Origin: Cercis canadensis
Lineage: Eukaryota > Streptophyta > Magnoliopsida > Fabales > Fabaceae
Reading direction: 5' to 3'
Assembly: GCA_003255065.1 (NCBI GenBank)
Contig: QAOA01001143.1
Coordinates: 16,599 to 80,598 of the forward strand
Length of the DNA stretch: 64,000 nt
Shown here: positions 23,301-35,087 of the stretch, one piece after another
Position numbering within the stretch: the first letter of the stretch is position 1
Layout of the letters: every line of letters starts with the position of its first letter
Translations under genes and position numbers: made by a program
Notes under the pieces: generated by a model
The model's input: the letters and a program-made list of their open reading frames with translations, nothing else
Told to the model about the DNA's origin: nothing
Databases searched by the model: none

Positions 23301-25445
23301 ATGCAACAAGAGGAGCAGGAGGAGCAAGCATCAGCAGCAACCCAAGGTATCTCTTACAGCGAAGTAGTGCAAGGAATCAAGGAAAAATGGAATCACATTT
23401 TTGAAAAGGATAATCTTCCAACCCAAATGAAGGAGTATGTAGCAGAAATCTCAAAGCCAACGGAAATATCTGAACCCAATCTGCAGAATAGGGAAGAAGG
23501 ACTCACAGTAATCAACAAGGAGAAGGTTTTGGTAATCTGTCCAAACTCGGAGGAGCATCTTCTCAGGATTCATCTTTCAAATGAAGAAAAGGAACGTATA
23601 AGATGCCCATGGAGGCTATCTGTCATCATCAGAGTATGGGGAACCATATTATCTCAAGAAACTCTTCAAGGAAAACTTAGTAGGATGTGGAACCTAAAGG
23701 GATCTTTTTCCCTAACGGAACTGGGAAAAGGTTTCTTCACATCTCAGGTATCATGCAAAGATGATCTTGAAAAAATTCTTACTAAGGGCCCCTGGTTTCT
23801 GGGCCAGAATCTGCTCACAGTAAGGAAATGGGAACCAAATTTCAACCCCATTGCTGCCCTTAAGGATAACACATCAATCTCTTGGATACGTCTTCCACAT
23901 CTCCCATTGGAGTATTATGACTCAGATACCCTTCAACGAATAGGAAACTCATTGGGCCATCTGATCAAGATTGATGTTGTAACCTCTTGCATGGTCAAAA
24001 CCAGATATGCAAGGTTTTGCATTCAAATGAACGCAAGCAAGAGGGTCAGAGAACTTTTCATCGATGGATACCATCAAGACATTCTATACGAAGATGAAAT
24101 CGAGTCATGCTCATGGTGCTTTCAAAAAGGTCATGCATCAGAGGTGTGCAGATCCAGAATAAACCATGCAAGGGAAAAAAGTCAAATGACTCAAGATCAG
24201 GAGAAATCTGATGAGGCGAAAAGGACAGTGGTGCACAGGCGGAAAAGGATCAGCAAGGAGGAGCAACTCTGCTCGGTGAGCCACCAGAAATGGCGAGATT
24301 TTTCAAATCATGTGAGCCCACAAAAGCACTATTTCAAAAAGGCTACTCAGTAGACTCGAAATCAAGAGTTGGTAGGAAAATATCAACAAAGGCATGAAAA
24401 CAAGCTGACAATACAACAACCTCAACAACTATTCTCTAAAGAAGCACAACATACACCCACTCAATCACAAACTCACCCTACAGAAGTTCCAGTACCACGC
24501 AGAAGTACTCACAACATTTCAGCTACAACAATGGGCCATACCTCTTCTCTAGGAAAACAGGGACTAACCTAAAAAATGCCAGAAATTTCAAATTCCTCTC
24601 TTATTTCCAGGGAGAGATTTCAGGCTTCTCCCCTGCCGGAAATCAATGAGATAAGTGTGACATGCGACATACCAGCTTTCTCGAAGAATTTAGGAAGGGT
24701 TCTAAGTGGCTTGAAGGATAACAAGGACTCAAAAACAGACCCTCCCTCATTACTACTGGCAAACCTGAAAGAGAATGGCAAGGAGAACAAGAACCATGAG
24801 GAACAACAGGCTAAGAAGGCTTCAGCAGCAATCCTTCCGTCGTCATCTCGATCAACAAGCCAGAGAAAGGAGAATGCTTACCATGATGACTCCCCTTTTG
24901 ATCCCATCTTAACAGATTATGCCCATTCTGAGAAAAGACCAACTTTTAATCATGGAGAATCTACAACAAGCCAGAGAGGAAGAGGAAGAGGAGAGGAACC
25001 TGAGAAACCATCTTTTAACGTCTCAAGGACATGCACGTCGCTTAATAGCCCCTCAGCATCACCTTTGGAGTTGGGTGGAAAACCCAAGAGCCCTGATCAA
25101 CATGCATGTTCGTCTGTGGGACAACCTCTGGCAGGGACTGAAGAACCAGTCAAGGTGGATCCAACATTTTGCAAACATGTTATCAATTTCTCAAATGAAA
25201 GAGCTAAAGGATGCCTCCATTCTCCAAGAACTCTTAGACCTCCGAAACCAGCAAAAGCTAATAATCCTCCCACCACTGAATATTCCTACAGAAGACGTTC
25301 TTCCAAGAGGCTATTTAAACAGGGGGAGCAATCAAACGTGGACCCCAAGGATGAGGCTAGGACTTCTACACAAAGCTCAGATAATGGATCATCTTCAAGG
25401 AAACAGTACACGTTTGCGTCAAGTTCTGACTCAGGCTCGACATAG
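23301..25445 (+). pseudogene. LINE ORF1 (DUF4283 / CCHC zinc-knuckle nucleic-acid-binding protein), two internal stops
   Basis: One frame runs through about 714 codons, interrupted by TAG at 24351-24353 and TAA at 24570-24572. The first 280 residues match the plant LINE ORF1 pattern: a DUF4283-like block (ILTKGPWFLGQNLLTVRKW), then the knuckle CSWCFQKGHASEVC (C-x2-C-x4-H-x4-C) near residue 272. The rest is a Ser/Lys/Pro-rich tail. ORF1 protein would bind the element RNA in the ribonucleoprotein that copies it. With the stops only a 350-residue N-terminal product, which still includes the knuckle, could be made. Confidence 0.9.
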
Positions 25446-25462
25446 GATGTCCCCAATACTCG

Positions 25463-28400
25463 ATGGCCTGCACCCCACAGTTGAAAAACACGCCAGGGAT
25501 GAGTGTTCAACAATGGATGGACTTGGAGAAGTCTGACTCAGAGGATTCCATCTCTAGTCCCCAACAGTTAAATTTTTTTATGCGTATTCTTGCATGGAAC
25601 GTGAGGGGTGCTGCTAGACCCAACTTTAGAAGAGAACTCTCTGACCTAGTAGCCAGACACAATCCTTATGTGTTGATCATTACTGAAACAAGACTAGCGG
25701 ACAACAGGGCTAAAAGAATTGTCAGAACCCTAGGTTTCAATGGCTTCAAAATTGTGGACTCCTTGGGCCTTTTTGGTGGCATCTGACTTCTTTGGCATCC
25801 AGACTTGGTGGAAGTTGACTTGCTGTGAAAACACTTCCAAGGCATCCACGTCTCTATTAAGGTAAACAACTCTTTTTGCATTGTTTCTAGTTTATATGCT
25901 AGCCCAGATGTGCACCGTAGAGTTCTTTTATGGGAAAATTTAGAACAAATTGCCAATGTCCATAACCTTCCTTGGACTATCATAGGCGACCTCAGTGAAA
26001 TCCTAGCTCCTTCTGAAAAAATAGGAGGAAATCCTATGTATATTAATAGAGCAAAAAGATTTCAAGATTGTTTGAATAACTGTGGGCTTTTAGACTTAGG
26101 ATTTGTAGGTCCTTCCTACACTTGGGTGAACAAACAAAACTCTGATTGCCTTATCAGAGTTAAGTTGGATAGAGCTTGTTCTAATGCCTTATGGCTTCAG
26201 AAATGGCCTGAGTCCAAGCTCTTCCATCTTCCCCGTATCACCTCAGACCACTGTCCTATTTTGTTAGACACTAATCCAACTTTCTTCAACCATAGAGACA
26301 GACCCTTTCGTCTAGAACCAATGTGGTTCAAGTTTCAAAGCTTTAGGGAGCTAGTTAAGGAAAGCTGGCTCGGTTCTCACGAGGATATCTCTTCTTCTAA
26401 TGCTATCTTTGTTCCAAAAGTTGTAGTTTGGAACAAGACCACTTTTGGCAATATTTTTGCTAGGAAAAGAAGAATCCTCACTCGCTTTAAAGGTGTTTAG
26501 CAGGCACTCAGTTGGAGAACTTCAGAATCCCTTATCAGTCTCGAGAAGGATTTGGCGAGGGAATTCCTTGATATATTGCAATTAGAAGAGGAGTTTTGGG
26601 CCATTAAATCTCGAGTAGATTGGCTGGCTCTTGGCGATAAAAACACAGCTTTCTTCCATGCGACTACCATTGCTAGAAGGAGAGCTAATAGGATTTGTGA
26701 TCTTAAAGACTCTTTGGGTTTCTGGTTCTATGAACCTCTAGATATAAAAAATCTTATTGTCAATCACTTCAAAGATGTCTTCTCTGCCCCTAGAAGCTAT
26801 TCTCTCTCTGACTTGAATGTTAGTCTTTTAGGACAACAAATCCAGCCTTTGCTCTTCTCTTCAGTTCCTCCATCCTCGGAGGAAGTTAAAAAAACTCTCT
26901 AGTTCTTCAAGCCTTTCAAAGCTCCTGGAGTTGATGAAATTCATATGGGATTTTACCAGAATTTTTGGGAAGACACTAATGCCACGCTGGTTAAAGATAT
27001 TCAAGCAGCTTTTAACAATCAAAAGTTCCCACTCAGTTGGAACCAAACTCTCATTTGCCTTATTCCCAAGTGTGCCAGCCCAAAATGCATCAAACAATTC
27101 AGACCAATCAGTTTGTGTAATTCTCATTACAAAATTTTGTCAAAAATTCTAGTGTCTAGATTAAGACCTCTCATACCAGATCTCATTTCTCCTTTACAAG
27201 GTGCATTTGTTCTAGGCAGAAAACCTATGGACAATGTGCTTGTAGCTCAGGAAACTATTCATGATATGAAAAGGAGACGGGAAAAATTTGGATGGATGGC
27301 CATTAAGCTAGACTTAGACAAAGCCTATAACAAGCTGAATTGGTCTTTTATTGAAGAAGTTCTGAAAGAATTCAAGTTTCCAGATTTATGGATTTATTTG
27401 ATTATGAGTTGCATAAACTCAATTCAATCTGCATTGCTTATCAACGGGAGCAAGACAGATTTCTTTAACCTTTCAAGAGGAATCTGGTAGGGAGACCCTC
27501 TCTCTCCTTATATCTTCATTTTGTGCATGGAAATCCTATAAAAAATGATCCAGGTGGAGGTTGAAAAAAAAAAGGAAATCTTTTGGCTTTAGAGGGTCAA
27601 ATGTGACAATTTCTCATCTGCTATATGCAGACGATATTTTCTTATTCACCCAAGCTAGGAAATCCAGTGCAAAAAGCATTGCCAATACACTCAAGTTGTT
27701 TGGAGAAGTTTCGGGACTGGAGGTTAACAGCAACAAATCTCACATCTGGTTTTCCCCTTCAACCTCTCCTAAAGAGCGATCCAAAATTCAAAGACACATC
27801 CCATTCACTTCCATAAACCAGCTAGGGAAATATCTTGGTGTCCCTATAGGAATAGACAAATCCTCAAAAGACCACTTCTATTTCATATGGGAGAAAGTTC
27901 AAGAGAAATTGGGAGGTTGGCAAAGGAAGCTTCTATCTCAAGCAGGTAGACTAACCTTGATTAAATCTGTTACTTTCTGCAAGGTGTCATGCTACTTGCT
28001 TCAACCTGTTCTTCCATAGACAAAGCTTGTAAAGATTTTTTATGGGGAAAGACAAATACCTGAAACAAAATTCATCTATGGGGTGGTAAAAAGTGACCAA
28101 GCATAAGAAACAAGGAGGTCTTGGCATCAGAAAAATGAAATGCAAGAATATTGCTTTTATGGCCAAGTTGCGATGGAAAATAGACAAAGAGCCGAACAAC
28201 CTATGGGTCAAATGTATGAAGGCCAGGTACAGTCAAGAGCTGTCAAGAAGATTTGTTAAGAAGTCTATCACTCGAAAAAACATTCAACATGGAGAGGACC
28301 TTTATTCAAAAGGAAAGAAGTGGCTCTTGGGTGATGGGCATCATATTTATTTTTGGACAGATACTTGGCTAGATGTAGGAAAGCTCCACAACTGCATTGA

Positions 28401-29667
28401 AGGGCCCCTCCCAATCAATGAAGAAAATCGTCTAGTCAATAGTACTCTTTTGAATGGTGAGTGGTTGTTGAATGAAATCCCTTTTGACCTTCCACAAAAT
28501 ATCATTGATTGTATCAAAGCTTGTCCGATTAACCACTTTAATCCTAAACCAGATAAGATGGTTTGGAGTGGCAACAAAAGAGGAGAGTTCAGCCTCTCCA
28601 ATGCTTATTCCCTGGTGGACCCTTCTTTCATCACCCCTTTGGATTCTAATCTTGGTTGGGTGTGGAAGACAAATTGTCATATAAGAGTCCAACATTTTCT
28701 TTGGTTAGCATCACTTGAAAGACTTCCAGGCAAAGCTCTCTTATGCTCTAGAAATATCATTCCTTCCTTTGTTTGCCCTCTCTGCAATCAACAACTTGAA
28801 ACTATTCCCCACTTGTTTAAAGAATGCCCAATCACCAAACCTATTTGGATTAACATTCCTCTTTGGAATGATTCTACTGACTTCTTCCTTTGGTTTAAGC
28901 ACAACTGTTTAAACACTACCATCTCAACCAAAGGTGTTCCTGAAGGTACTTTATTTGCTTACATCTGCTGGAGCATATGGAATAGCAGAAATAAAAGTAT
29001 CTTTGAAAACCAGAGATTCTCAACCGCAAGCACCCTTTCCTTTGCCCTGGGAAGAGCAGCTGAATTCTTTCACCTAAATCCCAATCCCATTCCAGTATCT
29101 CTAAATGCTGAGATACATGTCAGATGGCATCCTCCACCTTTGAACTGGTTCAAATTAAACTCTGATGGCTCAGCTCTGTCAAATCCTGGCTCTTTAGGTG
29201 CAGGAGGAATTATTAGAGATCATGAGGGAAGGTGGATTATTGGGTTCTCCAAAAAAGTGGGATACGGTTCTTCAATCTTGGCTGAACTATGGGCAGTGAC
29301 AGAAGGAATTAAATTAGCTACTTAGTTGCATGTGTCAAACTTAGTTATAGAAGTTGACTCAACTTGTATTGTTAATATGTTAGAAAGAGAAAGAGAAGGT
29401 GATTCTAACCACCATTATCATTCTTTGATTGCTTATTGCAGGGATCTCCTTCAACAGATTCCACATACTCGGATTCATCATGTTTTTAGAGAAGCTAACA
29501 GGTGTGTTGATGCTTTAGCAAAAGCGGCTCATCAAATGGCTTCCAACTTTGAAGTTTTTGAACAACCCCCTCCTTTTGTACAACCTCTCTTATTCTTAGA
29601 TAAAAGAGGAGTTTATCTTCTTAGGAATATTAGATATTCTATGAGGGGTGTTGTTTATGTTGTTTAG
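25463..29667 (+). pseudogene. LINE ORF2 (endonuclease, reverse transcriptase, zf-RVT, RNase H), multiply broken
   Basis: Endonuclease: LAWNVRGA near 25590, ITETR at 25680, IIGDLSE at 25980, SDHCPI near 26250. Reverse transcriptase: FRPISLCN near 27100, KLDLDKAYN near 27310 (family AYD changed to AYN), GDPLSPY near 27495 and the catalytic YADD near 27625. zf-RVT: CPLCNQQ near 28780. RNase H: NSDGSALSNPGSLGAGG near 29160. Breaks: TGA 25784-25786, TAG 26498-26500, TAG 26900-26902, TAG 27488-27490, TAA near 27539, a frameshift in the A-run near 27563-27573, TAG 28017-28019 with a further shift before 28093, and TAG 29323-29325. Catalytic motifs are recognisable but no complete protein can be made. 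Confidence 0.93.
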
Positions 29668-29740
29668 TTTGTTTTGTTTGCTTCTGTACTCTGGTTTTTT
29701 TGCAATCTATGATTTCTGCTTCTACCAAAAAAAAAAAAAA

Positions 29741-29756
29741 AAAGGAAATGCTATGA
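29741..29756. repeat. LINE target-site duplication, 3' copy
   Basis: Identical 16 bases to 23275-23290, directly after the poly-A tail. Joining the two flanks gives the pre-insertion site. Confidence 0.92.
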
Positions 29757-29830
29757 CAGTATGGGGCAAAGCCTGTTGAATATAACTAATGTCTATACAA
29801 AGTTGCATCATTTTGAATGAAAATTTGAAA

Positions 29831-30035
29831 ACTGTCCACCAAGAGATTCGAACCCTCTACCTAAAGGAAGGAGATAAAAAGCTTACACCACCAAGCCAAT
29901 GTTTCTTTTATGAATAAATTTATATTATAATTTACTTATTTATATTTAGATAGTATAATAGATAAATAAGACCAAAATTGAACCCTCATTCTAAGAAAGA
30001 AAAAAATATTTGCCACTAAGCTAACTTTAATTTTA
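29831..30035 (-). repeat. Two tandem tRNA-derived SINE-like heads
   Basis: Read on the minus strand, 29831-29905 contains an A-box-like TTGGCTTGGTGG followed about 30 bases later by a B-box-like GGTTCGAATCT. 29971-30030 has TTAGCTTAGTGG followed by GGGTTCAATTTT. Both are followed by similar AT-rich tails, so they look like diverged copies of one tRNA-related repeat. They do not fold as intact tRNAs and have no recognisable anticodon arm. Family assignment is not possible by eye. Confidence 0.4.
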
Positions 30036-30185
30036 TTAACAAATTTATATGAAAATATATTTATTATAACTTATAATATATAATAGGCACATTAACTATT
30101 ATATTTTATTCAAAAATTATATTTATGACGCCACTGGTCTCATTTTCTAAAACGCTTCGCTTACCAGTTCTGTTTTTAAAACATT

Positions 30186-30630
30186 GATTTTAACAACTTA
30201 AATTTTTTGGTCTTTTTTTTTAAAAAATGAATTATTGAGTTCTTTTATATTCATAAAATGTACAATTTTAGTCATTTTATTTTTAAGTCAAAATTCTTAG
30301 GTTTATTTTAAGATTTAAAGTTCTCTGATTCATAAACCTACCATTTAGATTGAAGATCTACGCCTTCTGAATTTTTCTACTAAATTTTAGCTCGATCTAA
30401 CGGTGGAATTCAACCCAAAATATCAAAATCATAAATTTTTATCTAAGCGAAGATCTAGACTCATTTACCGTTAGATCGAATTGAAATTTAGTGTAAAAGT
30501 TTACAAAACGTAACTCTTTAATTTGAACGGTAAGATTATGAATACGAAATTTTACATATTGAAATAAACTTAAGAATTTTGACTTAAAGATAAAATGACT
30601 NGAAATAAAAAAATTTAAATTGTTAAAGAA
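30186..30630. mobile_element. Foldback (long inverted repeat) MITE-like element
   Basis: Two arms of about 200 bp are inverted copies around a centre near 30435. Examples: AGTCATTTTATTTTTAAGTC at 30270 pairs with the minus strand ending at 30600; ACTAAATTTTAGCTCGATCT at 30379 pairs with 30491-30472; outer ends TTTAACAACTTAAATTTTTT at 30188 pair with about 30628. The left arm has about 55 bp extra. The single 'n' at 30601 falls within the right arm. No coding capacity. It lies about 180 bp upstream of the NLR-D start. Confidence 0.75.
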
Positions 30631-30812
30631 GAGGACTTAAGCCAAATCTGAATTGTCGACGTTAACACCGTTATCAAAGTTGCGTAAAGATAGGAAACCA
30701 ACAACTGCCCAATAAGCAGCATTGATCAGAAGCTACCAATTTTCCATGTCCATTCTGAATTTAGCAGAAGAGAACCCAATTCCAAAGATCCTTTCCATTT
30801 GAGACTTCCACT

Positions 30813-33800
30813 ATGGGCCGCGCTTTGTTATCTGCTTTCCTTCTGGAGCTGTTAGCGAAGGTCGCTACTCCTGAAGCCGCAAAATTCCTCAAGAGACGCA
30901 ACTATGTGGATAGGTTAATGGAGGCGCTGCAGATCTTTGCTTCTCTGGTTGATGATGCCGAAGAGAAACAGTTCAGAAATTCATCCATACGAGAATGGCT
31001 AAATGAACTTCAACACACTGTGTACCTTAGGAGGAACTACTAGATGAGATCATCTTCCAATCCATTAATGTCGCCCAGAATATTAAATGGGTTAGAATAC
31101 GCAGATTCTTACCCACTAAGAATCAACATGCCAAAATCCGACTCGATTTCCGGCATATCGTCAAAAAGGTGGAAAATTTGTTAAAGACCAAAGACTCGCT
31201 TGGTCTGATTGAACGTGTGACCCGGAAAGAAACTACCGATGAATCTGTGCCAAAAAGTGCGTATTGTTCTTCTTTTTCTTCGTCATTTGAAGATCATGTC
31301 TATGGCAGGGAGGAAGAAACGAGAAAATTTTGGATTTTTTGCTGTCAGATAATGCAACTACTAGAGGAAATACTTCTGTGATTGGCATAGTGAGTGTTGG
31401 TGGAATTGGGAAGACAACTTTTGCTCAGCTTCTGTACAACAATTACAAAGTGAAGCTAACTTTTGGGGTCAGAGCATGGGTGAATCTTTTAGACTGGTTC
31501 AGTGCTAGCAGTTTAGCTGAGAAAATTGTTAAAGCTTTCACGACAGTGTCAGCTCAGGGTGATAATCTTGACTTACTGAAGACTGATCTCAAGAAGTATT
31601 TGTGGGGGAAAAAATTTCTTCTTGTTTTGGACGATTGCTGGGTTTTAGATGAGGCCGACTGGAACTTGCTACGAACTTCTTTTGAAGCTGCAGCCAGAGG
31701 GAGTGTTATAATCGTAACAACGCGCCTAGAGAAAGTTGTGAAAGTAATGCATCCAGCCCATGTTGTGCATTTGCCCCCTTATCACTAGAACAATGTAGGT
31801 CTTTATTTGCAGCATATGCTTTCGGCCATGATACCATCCTTTCTGACTCACAACTAGAAGCAGTTGGTGAAGAAATTGTGAAGAAATGCCGAGGCTTGCC
31901 TTTAGCTGCGAAAATGCTCGGGGTTCTCCTGCATGCAAAACAAGACCTTGATGAATGGAGAATGATATTGATGAGTGAATTATGGGAAGGTGACTCTAAT
32001 CTCTGTCTTCCCTTTTTAAGATTGTGCTATCTTGACCTCCCTTCATATCTAAAGCTATGCTTTACCTTTTTTTCCGTATTTCCCAAGGGTTATGGTTTTA
32101 AGAAGAAAGAAGTGGTCCTCTTATGGATGACTCAAGGTTTTCTGCAACAGTCTAATTTGAGTGATATAGGCATGGAAGATGTTGGTGTTGAGTACTTTGA
32201 TTTCTTGTTAGCTAGGTCATTTATTCAGAAGTCACATAATGATCCAGGTGCAGGTTTCCTGATGCATTATATGGTTCATGATTTAGCATCGTTTTCAGCT
32301 GGAAACGTTCACCTACACTTGGAAAGAAATGATGAGAAATTTTTAAATTTTCAATTGGTTCATCATTTGTCATTTGGTCAAAGCATAAAGGATTTCTCAG
32401 AGAATATTTGGGAGCTCCATAAACCTTTATCTTTGAGGACATCTTTAGCACTTTACTCATCAATTGGACCTCGATTTCAATTAAGTACTAAGGCAATGCT
32501 ATATATGGTGTCAAATTCAGTATACTTGCGAGTTTTTTCTTTATCAGGTTGTGACATAGTTAAGTTGCCTTCTTCAATTGGAAAATTGCGGCATCTTCAC
32601 TACCTTAACCTTTCTTTCACTAGGATAAGGACATTGCCTAAGGCAATTTGTGATCTTTGCAATTTGCAGACATTAAAGCTATCTTTCTGTCATTATCTCA
32701 CAAATTTTCTAGCTAAAATGATGGATCTGATTAGCTTACGTCATCTTGATATCAAATGCAGCGGTATCCAAGGTATGCCATTGCTAATGGGCAGATTAAC
32801 AAGTCTCCAAACCTTGACTGACTTTATTGTGGGAAAACTTGAATTAAGAATGAAAGAATTGGCTGGGCTTTCAAAACTCCGAACACTGGCCATTTCAAAG
32901 TTGCAGAATGTAGTCGATGCTAGAGATGCTTTAGGTGCCAATTTGAAAGGAAAAAAGTACCTGGATGATCTTTCGTTGCAGTGGACCACCACTCATAATC
33001 ATCCACAGAATCACAGAGAAGTGCTTGAAAATCTCGAACCCCCAGGAGAGTTAAAAAGCCTTACAATTTTTTCCTATTGTGGTACAAGATTTCCAGATTG
33101 GTTGGGCGATGCTTCATTTTTAAATCTAGTGTTCCTACGTCTCCTTGACTGTAGATGTTTGTCATTGCCACCCCTTGGCCAGCTGCCGTCACTCAAAGAT
33201 CTCTTCATTGAAGGTTTCGATAAAGTAAGTTATGTAGGTCAGGAATTCTATGGAAGGACTACCTCACATGGGCCTTTTAAGTCTCTGCAGACTCTGCAAT
33301 TTTATGGCATGTTGAAATGGAAAGATTGGGTTCCTTTGAATGTTGAAGGCTCTGACTTCCCCTGCCTCCACAAGCTCTATGTACAGAATTGTCCAAAGCT
33401 CGTAAGGGACTTACCTAAGCACCTTCCTTCTTTAGAAAAACTAGAGATTTTTGGATGTTCTGACCTTGTTGCATTACTCCCAAGGATGCCTAATAACTGT
33501 GAAGTGGTGGTAAGTAACTGCAATGACTATTTGATGAGAAGTCTGCTCAAAGTTGCCTCACAAGCCTCTTTGCTTGGGGCTGCAACTGTAGAAGCTACAT
33601 GTGAAGCTTCACCAAAGCTCTCCTCTAATATGACTAATATGCCATCTGACTTTACCATTTCTGTAAGTGAGATTGAAGAAATTGTTGATGAGCATGATGA
33701 TCAAATGAGAACTACATCCCCAAGGGATGATTTGCAGTTTCCATTTCCTTCTGGAAGCCCTAAAGTATTGGGGTTCCCACAATTTGGTGAATTGTCAACT

Positions 33801-35087
33801 AGGATGCACAGCCCTAGAGTTAAAGAATATGGTGTTTCAGAGACCATAGCTGACATTCCCAACATCAGACATGATGTTGAGCCACAAACATCCCTGGTTG
33901 ATGCTGGTGTACCAACTAGCATTGATGAAGCTGCCCAACCAGTGTCTGAAACTTTAAACGTGATAGACCATGCTAAAGATCAGATCGAAACTTGGTCCAG
34001 TCAAGATCCATATGATCGCCATTCTTCCTTCGAAATATTGCAAATGTTAGATCTATCACAATTGAAGAGATTGCCATGTGAGCTGCGCAGCCTTAGAATT
34101 GAAGGATGTAAATTCTTGGAGTCCCTACCAGATGAGCTGATACTCAAAATCCCTACTCTTCAAGAATTGTATGTCATTGATTGTTGTTCACTCAAATCCT
34201 TCACTAGAGATGGGTACCCAACTTCCTTGAGAATTCTTTACATTCGTAACTGCAGAAAATTGGAGTTTCTCCCACTTCTGGAAACAAAACAGAAGTATGA
34301 ATTCCTGGAACAATTGTGCATAGGAAGTAGCTGTGATTCTTTGATATCCTTCACCTTAAACTTCTTCCCTAAACTTAGAATTCTTTGCATATGGGATTGT
34401 CCAAGTTTGGTGTCATTTTCAATATCAGAGGGATTTTCAGAGCATCTTATAGCGCTCAAGTCTTTGGAAATCATGGACTGCCCTAATCTAATGTCCTTCC
34501 CAACGAGTGGACTGCCTACTCCAAATCTGGCATCAATTAGGTTTTCCAATTGCAGCAGTCTTAGTAAACTACCCAACTTCATGAACTCTCTATCATGTCT
34601 TCAGTCATTATTTTTACACAGATGTCCAGAAATCGAGCCCTTCCCAGTTGGGGGTTTGCCTTCGAGTCTGATAGTACTTTCCATTTCCTTATGTGATAAA
34701 CTTACACCAGAGAAGAAGTGGGATTTACACAATCTTGACACTCTCAGTTATTTTGAGATTGAAGGTGGGTGTATTGGCTTGGAGGCATTCCCAGAAACGG
34801 GGTTACTGCCCAGCAGTCTCAACTCTCTATGCATCCGTTCACTCTCAAATCTAAAGCTGCTGAACTGTGAAGGGCTTCAAGGTCTGAATGCTCTTGAGAC
34901 ACTTGAAATTAATTGTTGTAGCAAACTCAGGTCCTTGCCAAAAGAGGGGCTACCTCCCTCCTTGGTTTTCCTTTGTATCAAGGAATGCCCCTTGTTGACA
35001 CCGAAACTCTTAAATAAGGCAGGAAGAGATTGGCCCAAGATAGCTCATATCCCTAATATACAAATTGATGACAGTATAATATCCTGA
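30813..35087 (+). pseudogene. NLR-D: group-2 CC-NB-ARC-LRR gene broken by three frameshifts
   Basis: Starts MGRALLSAFLLELL at 30813. Coiled coil and LVDDAEEKQF run to about 31030, where a frameshift precedes EELLDEI. A second single-base shift lies at AAAATTTT near 31325-31333, just before FLLSDN. The third lies in a C-run near 31771, after which the frame stays open to 35087. NB-ARC: GVGGIGKTT-like P-loop (SVGGIGKTT) near 31395, kinase-2 FLLVLDDCW near 31620, GLPLA near 31895, CFTFFSVFPK near 32060, MHY instead of MHD near 32265. LRRs follow, split at about 33520-34020 by a Ser/Asp/Glu-rich insert shared with E and F. More than 1000 intact 3' codons suggest a recent loss, or indel errors in homopolymers. 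Confidence 0.9.

Larger units (their letters stand above)
23291..29743 (+). mobile_element. L1-type non-LTR retrotransposon (plant LINE), nearly full length, inactive
   Basis: 6.45 kb element bounded by a perfect 13-16 bp target-site duplication and ending in 17 A's (29727-29743). Order: ORF1 with a DUF4283-like domain and zinc knuckle, then ORF2 with apurinic endonuclease, reverse transcriptase, zf-RVT and RNase H. Only about 10 bases precede the ORF1 ATG, so the 5' UTR is missing or the element is slightly 5'-truncated. Both ORFs carry several nonsense codons, most readable as C-to-T or G-to-A changes (TGG to TGA/TAG, CAG to TAG), as expected from deamination of methylated cytosine in a silenced copy. 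It lies in the same direction as NLR-C and NLR-D between them. Confidence 0.95.

Noticed and set aside
29831..29910. tRNA gene on the minus strand
   Set aside because: A- and B-box-like sequences are present but no acceptor stem or anticodon arm can be formed; a SINE-like remnant fits better.
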